64,000 bases of DNA, from the NCBI GenBank assembly GCA_022376925.1, contig JAIOJX010000002.1, forward strand, positions 66,674,001-66,738,000. Reading direction: 5' to 3'. Position 1 is the first letter of the stretch. Each line of letters starts with the position of its first letter. This stretch comes from Tragulus kanchil. Its lineage: Eukaryota > Chordata > Mammalia > Artiodactyla > Tragulidae. A program made the position numbers and the translations under genes. Positions 46,911-57,035 of the stretch are shown here, piece by piece. The notes beneath the pieces are model-generated. The model was not told where the DNA came from and made no database searches. It saw only the letters and a list, made by a program, of their open reading frames with translations.

Positions 46911-47355
46911 TTGTTGTTGTTGTAAGTTTTGTCCAACCCTTTCTGACCCCATAAACTACAGCACACCAGGCTTCCCTGTCCTTCACTATCTCCCAGAATT
47001 TGTCCAAACTTATTTCCATTGCGTCAGTGATGCCATCTTATCCTCTGTCACCTCTCCTGTCCTGAATCTTTTCCAGCATTGGGGTCTTTTTCGAATGTGT
47101 CAGGTGGCCAAAGTATTGGAGCTTCAGCTTCAGCACCAGTCCTTCCTATTAATGTTCAGAGTTGCTTTTCTTTAGGATTGCCTCCCTTTATCTCCTTGCT
47201 GCCCAAGTGACTCTCAAGAGTCTTCTCCAGCATCACAGTTTGAAAGCATCACTTCTTTGGTACTCGGTCTTCTTAATAGTCCAACTCTTACATGCATACA
47301 GCTATTACAAAATATTGGCTATATTTCCCATGTTGGATAGTACATCCTTGAGCTT
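46911..47355 (-). mobile_element. BovB 3' end, antisense (second D14 copy)
   Basis: Counterpart of 45806-46250. Confidence 0.88.
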
Positions 47356-47366
47356 GTCTTATACCT

Positions 47367-47633
47367 AATAGTTTGTACCTCTCTCTTCAGACCCCTGTAT
47401 CACACCTGCAACTGGTAACCAGTAGGTTGTTCTCTATATTTATGAGTCTGCTTCTTTTCTGTTATATTTACTAATTTGTTGTATTTTTTAGATTTCACAT
47501 ATAAGTGATATGATTCAATATTTGTCTTTCTCTGTCTGACTTATTTCACTTAGCCTAATGCCTCCCAAGTTCTCCCATGTTGCTTAAATGGCAAATTTTC
47601 ATCCTTTTTTATGGCTGAGTAGTATTCCATTAT
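47367..47633 (-). mobile_element. L1 3' fragment, antisense
   Basis: Continues past the duplication with ttatttcacttagcctaatg and atggctgagtagtattccat, complements of late L1 ORF2/3'UTR. A Bov-tA ends it at 47634. Confidence 0.72.
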
Positions 47634-47835
47634 GGAGCTTCTGGGTGGCTCTATAGTAAAGAAATCTGCTTGCCAATGCAGAAGATGCAGGAGACTCAGG
47701 TTCAATCCCTGGGTTGGGAACATCCATTGTAGAAGGACATGGCAACCCGCTCTAATATTCTTGCTTGGGAAATCCCATGTACAGAGGAGCCTAGAGGGCT
47801 ACAGTCCATGGAGTCACAAAGACTAGGACATGAAC
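47634..47835 (+). mobile_element. Bov-tA SINE
   Basis: Full length: degraded head tggagcttctgggtggctct, body ggttcaatccctgggttggg, end gctacagtccatggagtcac. Confidence 0.87.
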
Positions 47836-48089
47836 CAAGAATTGGAAAATGGGGAGAAAAAGAATGAACAATAGTCTAGTAGATAGAAAATAATTATTCT
47901 AATAGGAAAACTGAGCCCTCAAATTATCACATTTAATAAGGAGAAAGTTTAGGGTTCAATCCCAGGCACAGTCTTGACTTCAGCCCTTGAGGATCTTACC
48001 ACTTAGCCTTTTCAAAGTTCAAGAAAGAAAGAATAGGAATGGAGTGGAAGAAAATATCCTTCTCAGAAAAGAAGTGCTTAAAAATCAGC

Positions 48090-48405
48090 CAGCATAGCAA
48101 TTGAAAATATACTCACACCAGGGCAAAGCTCAGTGAAATTCAGAAACCTAGAGTTAAAGGAAAGGTCCAACAATCTCTAAAGCCAAAAGAACAGGTCACA
48201 AACAAAAGAGTAGGAATCAGAAAGGCATTGGAATTCTCGACATAAACACTTGGATATAGATAAAAGAACAATGCCTGCAAAATCTGAGACAAAATAATTT
48301 CAAATGGAGAATTTTAGGATTATATACACTATTACTATAGTGAGAATGAAATAAAGACATTTTAAGACATTCAAAGTCTCAAAAACTTTTCTTTCATGTA
48401 CCTTA
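48090..48405 (+). mobile_element. HAL1/L1 ORF1-type fragment
   Basis: A run of matches to the ORF1 3' half of old half-L1/L1M elements: acaccagggcaaagctcagt, gaacaggtcacaaac, ggaatcagaaaggcattgga and ataaagacattttaagacat. No open frame. Confidence 0.72.
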
Positions 48406-48599
48406 GACGCATGCTTAGTCATTTCCAATTCTTTGCGATCCCACTGGACTGCAGCCTACCAAGGCTCCTCTGTCAATAGAATTAATTGTCCTGGCAAGAA
48501 TACTAGAGTGGGTTGCCATTTTCTTCTCCAGGAAATCTTCCCTACCGAGGGATCAAACTTACGTGGATTCTTTGCCACTGAATCAGCTGGGAAATCCCC
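48406..48599 (-). mobile_element. Bov-tA SINE, antisense
   Basis: It runs from the tail complement (cattcca-like) to the head complement tcagctgggaaatccc. Internal deletion near 48550. Confidence 0.83.
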
Positions 48600-48730
48600 T
48601 TAGTTAGGAAGTTACTGGAGAAAAGCTTCATGAGAGTGAAGCAAAAAGAGGATATTTGGGAAGAGGTGAGGTGAAGGAAATCAGCACCAGGTAAGAGTAA
48701 GTCAGATGCTCCAGGAGTGATTTTTCTTTT

Positions 48731-48973
48731 CTGATTTATTTTATTTTTCATCTGTCTTCATTCCTTGGCTTGTGTGCCTCCCATTGAAGTGGCATCTCTC
48801 AGTGCAGAACACCGGCTCTGGGCGCATGCACTCCAGAGCGCTGGCTTGTAATTGGACACACGGTCCAGCCGCTCTGCGGCACATGGGATCTTTCCGGGCT
48901 AGGGACCGAATCAGTGCACCTTGCACTGCGAGGTGGACTCTTTACAATCACTGGACCACCAGGGAAGCCCCCC
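48731..48973 (-). mobile_element. CHR-derived SINE (CpG-rich subfamily), antisense, with TSD
   Basis: Head complement ggaccaccagggaagccc at the right, CpG-rich body, tail complement tcatctgtcttcattccttg. It is flanked by a 12-bp direct repeat gatttttctttt at 48719-48730 and 48974-48985. Confidence 0.9.
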
Positions 48974-49045
48974 GATTTTTCTTTTTTAAGAGACAAGTTT
49001 AATAGAATATCTGATATATCTGAACTCTTTTTTTGAAAAAATAGA

Positions 49046-49292
49046 TTTTTAATTTTTATGATTTATTTATTGACTGCTCTAGGTCTTTGTTGTGGCACAC
49101 GAGTTCTTTTGTGGTGCACAGGTTTTTCTGTTGCAGTGCCTGGGCTTCAAAGCACAAGAGCTCAGTGGCTGTGTCATGTGGGCATAGTTGTCCCTTGCCT
49201 GCAGTATCTTAGATCCCCAACTAGGGGATTGAACTCAAGTCCCCTGCATTGGAAGGCAGATTCTTAACCTCCAAGACCACCAGGAAAGTCCC
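49046..49292 (-). mobile_element. CHR-type SINE, antisense
   Basis: A tail complement with tttatttatt, body gtcatgtgggcatagttgtc, head complement aagaccaccaggaaagtccc. Confidence 0.83.
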
Positions 49293-49744
49293 TACTTGAA
49301 TTTTTAAGTGGAGATTTGGACAACTGGCAGGGGGTTCAAGGATTGAATTTGTATTTATGATAAATATGTCAAAAACTAAAATATTTTTCAATGAGGCCAT
49401 ACTAACCTCCAGGAGAAATGTAAAGATTAGTAATAATGTTGAAGTAATCTTACTCTTTTTAATGGCACAGATTTGTATAGCACTTAGAAAGTGATACTAA
49501 CGGGAGTACAGACTCTTGGTCACTAGCATTGTGCTTCAATTGTAGTGGAAGGATAAGGGCAAGAAGCAAGTATATATATGATGGGATGGGTAGAAGAAGG
49601 ACAGCAAAAGTAGCATATCCATCATGTATTTTCAAAGATATGGAGGTAAATAATAAATATCTTCTCTAAAAGCACTGTTTTTCTTAATAAATTTTGCATA
49701 GTCATTGCAGAACAACTTAGCTCTTTTATTAGGTACATAAATAA
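49293..49744. other. Unrecognised DNA
   Basis: About 450 bp with no supported element. Confidence 0.4.
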
Positions 49745-49940
49745 CTGATGCTAGGAATGACTGAGGGCAAGAGGAGAAAGGGTTGACAGAGGATGAGATG
49801 GTTGGATGGCATCACTGACTCAATAGACATGAGTCTGAGCAAACTCTAGGAGACAGTAAGCACAGTGAAGCTTGGTGTATTTCAGTTCATGGGATCAAAA
49901 AGAGTTGGACATGACTGAGCAACTGAACAACAACAAAATA
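49745..49940 (+). mobile_element. BovB 3' end
   Basis: gatgagatggttggatggca, atcactgactcaatagacat and agttggacatgactgagcaa mark the BovB terminus, 5' truncated. Confidence 0.86.
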
Positions 49941-49962
49941 ACTGATAAAAAGAGAAAAATTG

Positions 49963-50210
49963 GGCTTCCCTGTGGTCCAGTGGGTAAGGACACTGCCTTT
50001 CAGTGCAGGGGGCACCGGTTCCATCCCTGGCCTGGGAAGATCCCACATGCTGCAGAGTGGCTGGACCGATGTGTCCAATTACGAGCCGGAGCTCTGGAGC
50101 GCGTGAGCCCAGAGTCGGTCTCTGGGACGAAAAAGACCACTGCGATGAGAGGCCCATGCAGGCCAAGGAACAAAGATAAATAGATGAAAGACCAATGGAA
50201 GTGGATGAAA
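49963..50210 (+). mobile_element. CHR-derived SINE (CpG-rich subfamily), complete, with TSD
   Basis: Head gggcttccctgtggtccagt, B-box-like ggttccatccctgg, body gagccggagctctggagcgc, tail gaaagaccaatggaagtgg. Imperfect 14-bp direct repeats (aaaaagagaaaaat at 49947-49960, aaaaagagagaaat at 50211-50224). It lies just downstream of the BovB end. Confidence 0.9.
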
Positions 50211-50224
50211 AAAAAGAGAGAAAT

Positions 50225-51055
50225 ATTTCTTCATTTTTGGTTATTAGAATTTCCTTGTGACTAAAATTACTTGGATCACGCTCTTACATTGTTAATTAAG
50301 AGCATTTACATGCAGCAATTCATAGACAGAACATATACTATTGTATGATATATATTTTTAAATTTTTCATATTGTTAAATGTTGTGAAATCATATTTAAA
50401 AGTCTTTTATTAAAGTCATCTCTTACCTAATGTATTCTGTATCCTTATGAAGCTAGACCGCTTCTCCAACCTAAAATGAAGTTTCAGACTGAGAAAAAAA
50501 TTTTCTATTGCCCAAGATTCCATAGGAATTTGGGGAGAGTAACAAGATCAGAATACAACATTCCCAATTCTCTGTCATCATGCCGCAAAATCATGTTGAA
50601 TTTTCCCAAATATTTTTAAAATAATAAGCAAAACCCCAAATAATTTGAGAATGCCAAAAAGCCAGAAAGAAGTAACAATGCTGGTACTATTATAAACTAA
50701 TTATGCATATTTGACAAAGACTCATGAATTCCCTGTCAGATACAAAAATACAGAAGCCAATTTCCTCCAAAGCTGTGGCACTCCACTGCTGAATAAAGAC
50801 TATACTGAATAAAAACAAAGAACAGAATAAGTGATAAGATCAAGTATATAATGTGGACAAATACGGTCCAAGGCTAATTACAGTGTATCTGTGAAATCAA
50901 TGAAGGTCAGAGAAAGTTAAACACATAAAAATAGATACAAACACACACACACACACACACACACCAAAATTTTATTCCATTTATTTCCCATTAATGGGAC
51001 TGATTATTTCTGGTTTTGACTAGATAGAACCTCAGCTCACGGTTTGAGATCAAAA
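50225..51055. other. Unrecognised DNA with a (CA)n microsatellite
   Basis: A (CA)n tract of about 25 bp at 50940-50964. No other element supported. Confidence 0.45.
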
Positions 51056-51266
51056 AGCTTCTCCCGTGGCTCAGCAGTAAAGAATTTGCTGCAAATGCAG
51101 GAGACACAGGAGATGTGGGTTTGATTCCTGGGTCAGGAAGATTCCCTGGAGGAGGGCATGGCAGCCTACTCCAGTATTCTTGCTGGGAAAATTCCATGGA
51201 CAGTGGGACAGGTAGACCACAGTCCAAGGGGTCCAAGACAGTTAGACACAATTGAAGCAACTGAGA
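51056..51266 (+). mobile_element. Bov-tA SINE
   Basis: Head gcttctcccgtggctcagca, body attccctggaggagggcatg, end taggcaca-like. Confidence 0.85.
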
Positions 51267-51357
51267 ACCCATGATCACTGAAATCTAATTTGTATGAAAA
51301 CTTCCTTCTTAACAAAATACTAAAAGAACAGAAACAAGAGAGTAGATATAAATTTTC

Positions 51358-51475
51358 CCTCAGGTTCTTATTCTGTTAAACTAGGATAAAAGCACCCACC
51401 TCACAAGGCTGCTGTGAAGGTTAAATGCAACAAACCAGGAAGCAATTTGCATAGTACTTTAAGCCATTTAAAAGG
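51358..51475 (+). mobile_element. MIR fragment
   Basis: aaactaggataaaagcaccc, acctcacaaggctgctgtga and ggttaaatgc follow the MIR core in order. Confidence 0.68.
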
Positions 51476-51589
51476 TAAATTCTAATTCAATGCTTCTGCT
51501 TGGTTCTCTATACCCTTATTTAGGAAAATACCTTAATATTTAAAAGTGATAGTGAGGTCCTTAGGCAAAGTCTGAAAAGTAGAGAAGTG

Positions 51590-51768
51590 CTAGCTACCAT
51601 GGTAGCTCAGACAGTAAAGAATCTGCCTGCAATGCAGGAGACCTCGAGTCAGGAAGAGGAAGATCTCCTGGAGAAAGGAATGGTAACTCACTCCAGTATT
51701 CTTGCCTATAGATTCCATGGATAGATCATGGGGTTGCAAAGATATGGACACAACTGAATGACCAACAC
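51590..51768 (+). mobile_element. Bov-tA SINE
   Basis: Head accatggtagctcagacagt, body ggagaaaggaatggtaac, end tgcaaagatatggacacaac. Confidence 0.85.
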
Positions 51769-52477
51769 TAAAGGTGGATAAAAACAAGAAAAACTGCAGT
51801 GCATAATATATGAATAAGAACCTTTATATATACCTAGGCTGAGGGGTACAAACTAGAGGTATTGAAGGTTATGCACAGGGAGTAGAGGAGTATAATAGAA
51901 AAGGAAAGACAGTGAGAAATATTCTCAGATGAGAGACAGCACAGTTTAAAACAACTGTCTAATGATTATTTTTTCCTTTCTATGCTGGGTATATTCCTCC
52001 TCCCCAAATGTTCTGTATAATTAATTAAACAGCTATTTATCCAACAGTCTCTTGTTAGTTGAGTTTTGGGAAATGAACAGGAGGCTGGGGATAGAGACCA
52101 AAAAAAAACGTCACAGAGGCAAGGCAGTGGGTAGAGCCTGGCCTTGGAGGTTAGAGACAATGGGATCCTGCAAGCTTCTCCCAAGCCTATACCATCCTAA
52201 GAAATATCTGGGAATTATGAAGGGGCCTGAATTTCTAGTGTCCACAGAGCACGGGGTTGAGAATATTTATTAAGATTACCCTAGAAGGCTGGCCAATTTG
52301 GGTTTTTCAGGTTTAAGTCTGCCATTCTTTCCGTTAGCTAGAATAACTTAAAACACAGATAACTATAATAGATGATAGCTAGTCACAGTGGCTCCCTTAA
52401 CAATGACACATGATGAGAAAGTTTTAATGATGTAGGGGGATTGGATTAAAAAACTTTAGAATGTTTAATATTTATCA
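51769..52477. other. Unrecognised DNA 5' of the full-length L1
   Basis: About 700 bp. Overlapping frames of 72-73 codons on opposite strands, no domain. The last 7 bp (tttatca, 52471-52477) recur just after the L1 and may be its target-site duplication. Confidence 0.4.
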
Positions 52478-54215
52478 GCAAGGAGCAGCCGGAACCCGCC
52501 GCCGCGAGGAGCCTCCGCGAGGAGCCTCCGCGAGGAGCCGCGGAGGAGCCCGCGGCACTGGTAAGTTCAGCCACTCCAATTGGAGGGCTTGCTGAACGGA
52601 GAGGGGAAGTCGTCCACGGGTTGCTGACCAGGGACCGGGCATGAGTTGGACGGGAAAGCTCTCGTCTGCCTTTGGGACTTAGACACGTAACCAGCAGTGC
52701 GCGTGTGCCAGTGGTGGAGGAGCCCGCGCTCCCCTAGAACTGCAGCAGCAGCGGAGGAAGCCGGGGAAAGAGCAGGGATTGGAGATTACAGGCAGGCACA
52801 CGGTAGAGCCGGAGCGCCCCCCTCCAACACTGGGCTGCATGCGCCGTGGCCTCCGCCCGACTGACTGGGATCAGCCCACCCTCCGGATCAGCCCACCCTC
52901 CCGGCCAGCACCCAGTATGGCAGCAAAGCCCTCATTTTGCTGAACACAAAAACAGAAACCACAGCAACCGGCACTATAAGGGAAAGACTATGCCATCAGG
53001 ACACCACCATCAAGAGCAGAGTGGTTTCCAACAGGCAGATATGAAGATAAAAACCAAGGACAGTATTTAACTTTTTTTTTTTTCTTTTTTTTTCCTTTTC
53101 TTCTGCTTGTTTGTGGTGGACTATTTTGCTTATTCAATTGATTGGTCTGGTTTGGGGTTTATTAGTTTCTTTGTTTATTGGGTTTTTTTTGTTTTGTTTT
53201 GTTTTGTTTTTTGTTGTTTGTTTGTTTTGTAGTTGTTTTCATTTGTTTGATTTGTTTTATGTGTTTTTTCTTTGTTTTTTGGTCTCATTAATTTTTTCTG
53301 CTCTTTTTAATTTTTAACTTTTTTTTGACTTTTATTTTTTTATTTTTTTTTAAATTTAATTTTAATTCTTGAAAACCTTTAATTCTCTTTTCTCTCTCCT
53401 CTTTCCCACTGCTTTCTTCCTCTATGTTCTAAATGTAAAACATTTTCCTAGCTACCAATATCCTCTAGATAAATTATTTCCTATCTTCCTGTCTCCACTA
53501 TTCTCTTCCAAATACACTAAACAATACACACACTAATCTTTGCTACCTAATCCTATAAAATACTTACAAGACGAATCTTTTCCTTTTTATTACTTATAGA
53601 CTCTCCTCCTTGTCACCCCGAACACATGTCCTAATTTAAAACTGCTCTCATTGTAATTATCCAAGCCAGGACCTTGTGCTAGATCTATTATTCAGGCACT
53701 ATTTTAATTAATTCAAAGCTTAACGGGCAAGTATCATCTGTGATTGCATGAATTGCTAGAAAGATTTCCTGTGCCTTATCTCTGTAAAACTGGTCAGTTG
53801 TGGGGATTGCTGTATATGTATGTATATTTTACGATTATGTTAGAAAACATCTGCATGCTTTTATAACTGTCACCCATCAGGGAAGCACCTCTTGTTCCTC
53901 AGATGCTAGTATGTGAACTAGTATCACAGAACACCATAGCAAACCAGACATAGAGCCTACACCCCCTGACTAATCATCAAACCAAGGATCCTCGGAACAG
54001 AAGCCCTGATTCCAAGACCCCACACTATCAAAGAACATAGAACACTACAGATTACTCACCTGTAAACAAGGTCTAACACCACCCAAGACACAAACCACTG
54101 AACCCTTCTACAAGGACAGAAACCCAAAGGAAGGGAGAATTCAACCAAGAAGCCTGGTGGGAATAAGAACTCCATACACACGGACACCCACAAAGAAACA
54201 AAAATTAACCTAATA
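52478..54215 (+). promoter_or_regulatory. L1 5'UTR / internal promoter region
   Basis: Begins with a CpG-rich block (52478-52900) holding a 13-bp tandem motif gcgaggagcctcc at 52504, 52517 and, partial, 52530, plus a repeated gatcagcccaccctcc at 52869 and 52885. L1 5'UTRs carry an internal Pol II promoter, and the CpG block fits that role. A T-rich segment (53071-53352, runs of TTTTG) follows, then ordinary sequence up to the ORF1 start. The long hydrophobic frame at 53111-53317 is an effect of the T-richness. A 74-codon frame at 52846-53070 lies upstream of ORF1, with no known domain. Confidence 0.75.
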
Positions 54216-55109
54216 ATGAAACGTCAGAGAAACACTGTACAAATGAGGGACCAAGCTAGAGAAACACCACTTCAAATGACAGAGGAGGAGATACACAAAC
54301 TATCTGAAAGAGAATTCAGAAAAGCTATGCTAATGAGGATGCAAAACACCGAAAACAGAATATTAGAGGAAATTAGTGCATTGAGAAGAGACATGCAAGA
54401 AATGAAAAATAAACAAATAGAGACAACTAACTCAATTGCTGAACTCAAAAATACTATAGAAGGTCTCAACAGTAGAGTATCAGAGGCTGAAGAATAGATA
54501 AGTGAGCTGGAAGACAGAATAATGGAAATAAGTGCTGAAGAACAGAACAAAGCCCAAAGAATTAAAAGAACTGAGGATAGCCTCAGAGACCTATGGGACA
54601 ATATCAAATGCACCAACATTAGAATTATAGGAGTTCCAAAGGAAGAAGAAGAGAAGAAAGACTACGAAAAAATTATTGAAGAGGTTATAGTTGAAAACTT
54701 CCCCAGCATGGGAAAGGAGATAGTCAACCAAGTCCAGGAAGCACAAAGAGTTCCATACAGGAGAAACCCCAGAAGAAACACACCAAGGCACATTCTAATC
54801 AAACTAACGCAGACTAAATATAAAGACAGATTACTAAAAGCAGCTAGGAGCAAACAACAAATAACATATAAAGGAAACCCCATACGTCTAACTGCAGATC
54901 TTTCAACAGAAACCATGCAGGCCAGAAGAGAATGGCAAGACACATTTAAACGGCTAAAAGAGAACAACGTGCAACCACGAATTCTCTACCCAGCAAGAAT
55001 CTCATTCAGAATCGATGGAGAAGTCAAAAGCTTCACAGACAAGCAAAAGCAAAAAGAATTCTGTACCACAAAACCAGCCCTACAACAAGTGTTAAAGGGC
55101 CCGATATAA
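54216..55109 (+). pseudogene. L1 ORF1p (RNA-binding chaperone), one in-frame stop
   Basis: 297 codons plus an internal TAG at 54495-54497 and the end at 55107. The N-terminal basic and coiled-coil part (about residues 20-105; heptad-like ISALRRDMQEMKNKQIETT) is followed by an RRM-like domain (NIRIIGVPKEEEEKKDYEKI) and a C-terminal domain with RHILIKL, TADLSTETMQARREW and PRILYPARISF. The family trimerises and coats L1 RNA in the cytoplasm. The TAG falls where VSEAEE continues into ISELEDR, so a single change of an Arg-type codon explains it. Everything else is open, so decay is recent or this is a base-call error. Confidence 0.9.
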
Positions 55110-57035
55110 CCAATAAATACAAGAGTAGGAGAAGCCTTACAAATCAAACCACAAATTTCTAAGAAGATGACAATAGGAACATTCGTATCAATAATTACTT
55201 TGAACGTTAATGGACTAAATGCTCCAACCAAACGACACAGGCTGGCTGAATGGATCCAGAAACAAGACCCATATATATGCTGTTTACAAGAGACCCACTT
55301 CAGACCTAGGGACACTCATAGACTGAAAGTGAGAGGCTGGAAAAAGATATTCCATGCAAATGGAAATCAAAAGAAAGCTGGAGTAGCAATCCTCATATCA
55401 GACAAAATAGACTTTAAAGTAAAGAAGATACTAAGAGACAAGGCAGGTCACTACATCATGATTAAGGGATCTATCCAAGAGGAAGACATAACAGTCATGA
55501 ATATCTATGCACCCAACACAGGGGCACCTCAATACATAAGACAGGTACTTTCAGACATAAAAGAAGAAATCAACAAAAACACAATAATAGTAGGAGACTT
55601 TAACACTCCTCTCACATCAATGGACAGATCAACAAAACAGAAAATTAATAAAGAAACACAAGCCTTAAATGCCACACTGGAAAAGATGGACCTCATCGAT
55701 ATCTTTAGGACGTTCCATCCAAAAGCAGAAGAATACACTTTCTTCTCAAGTGCTCATGGAACATTCTCCAGGATAGAGCACATCTTGGGCCACAAATCTA
55801 ACCTCAGTCAATTCAAGAAAACTGAAATTATATCAATCATCTTCTCGGACCACAATGCAATGAGACTAGAGATCAACTATAGGGAAAAAACCGCTAAACA
55901 CACAAACACATGGCAATTAAACAACAAATAGCTAAAAAACCAAGAGATCACTGAGGAAATCAAAGGAGATTATTAGGGAAAAACCTGACTAATACAAAAC
56001 ACAAAAAAGCACATGGCAATTAAACGGCTAAAAGAGAACAACGTGCAACCACGAATTCTCTACCACAAAATCTCAGAATCGATGGAGAAGTCAAAAGCTT
56101 CACAGACAAGCAAAAGCAAAGAATTCTGTACCACAAAACCAGCCCTACAACAAGTGTTAAAGGGCCCGATATAACCAATAAATACAAGAGTAGGAGAAGC
56201 CTTACAAATCAAACCACAAATTTCTAAGAAGATGACAATAGGAACATTCGTATCAATAATTACTTTGAACGTTAATGGACTAAATGCTCCAACCAAACGA
56301 CACAGGCTGGCTGAATGGATCCAGAAACAAGACCCATATATATGCTGTTTACAAGAGACCCACTTCAGACCTAGGGACACTCATAGACTGAAAGTGAGAG
56401 GCTGGAAAAAGATATTCCATGCAAATGGAAATCAAAAGAAAGCTGGAGTAGCAATCCTCATATCAGACAAAATAGACTTTAAAGTAAAGAAGATACTAAG
56501 AGACAAGGCAGGTCACTACATCATGATTAAGGGATCTATCCAAGAGGAAGACATAACAGTCATGAATATCTATGCACCCAACACAGGGGCACCTCAATAC
56601 ATAAGACAGGTACTTTCAGACATAAAAGAAGAAATCAACAAAAACACAATAATAGTAGGAGACTTTAACACTCCTCTCACATCAATGGACAGATCAACAA
56701 AACAGAAAATTAATAAAGAAACACAAGCCTTAAATGCCACACTGGAAAAGATGGACCTCATCGATATCTTTAGGACGTTCCATCCAAAAGCAGAAGAATA
56801 CACTTTCTTCTCAAGTGCTCATGGAACATTCTCCAGGATAGAGCACATCTTGGGCCACAAATCTAACCTCAGTCAATTCAAGAAAACTGAAATTATATCA
56901 ATCATCTTCTCGGACCACAATGCAATGAGACTAGAGATCAACTATAGGGAAAAAACCGCTAAACACACAAACACATGGCAATTAAACAACAAATAGCTAA
57001 AAAACCAAGAGATCACTGAGGAAATCAAAGGAGAT
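54946..57035. repeat. Tandem duplication D15 inside the L1 (54946-55970 and 56020-57035)
   Basis: Offset 1074 then 1065 bp. The left edge of copy 2 has lost bases (ctctaccacaaaatctcaga versus ctctacccagcaagaatctc). The 49-bp spacer (55971-56019) ends with acatggcaattaaac, also found at 55909, so the jump occurred at the shared ttaaac. It repeats the end of ORF1 and all of the ORF2 endonuclease. The two 254-codon frames are identical at the protein level. Confidence 0.97.

Larger units (their letters stand above)
45341..47520. repeat. Tandem duplication D14 (45341-46415 and 46447-47520)
   Basis: Offset 1106 then 1105 bp (a T run, aacttttgc versus aactttgc, near the start of copy 2). The 31-bp spacer (46416-46446) contains ttagcctaatgtcttctccc. 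This is an error-rich version of ttagcctaatgcctcccaag, which lies just beyond copy 2 at 47552. Confidence 0.97.

Noticed and set aside
53111..53317. 68-codon strongly hydrophobic frame resembling a membrane peptide
   Set aside because: It comes from the T-rich part of the L1 5'UTR, where TTT/TTG/CTT codons force hydrophobic residues.
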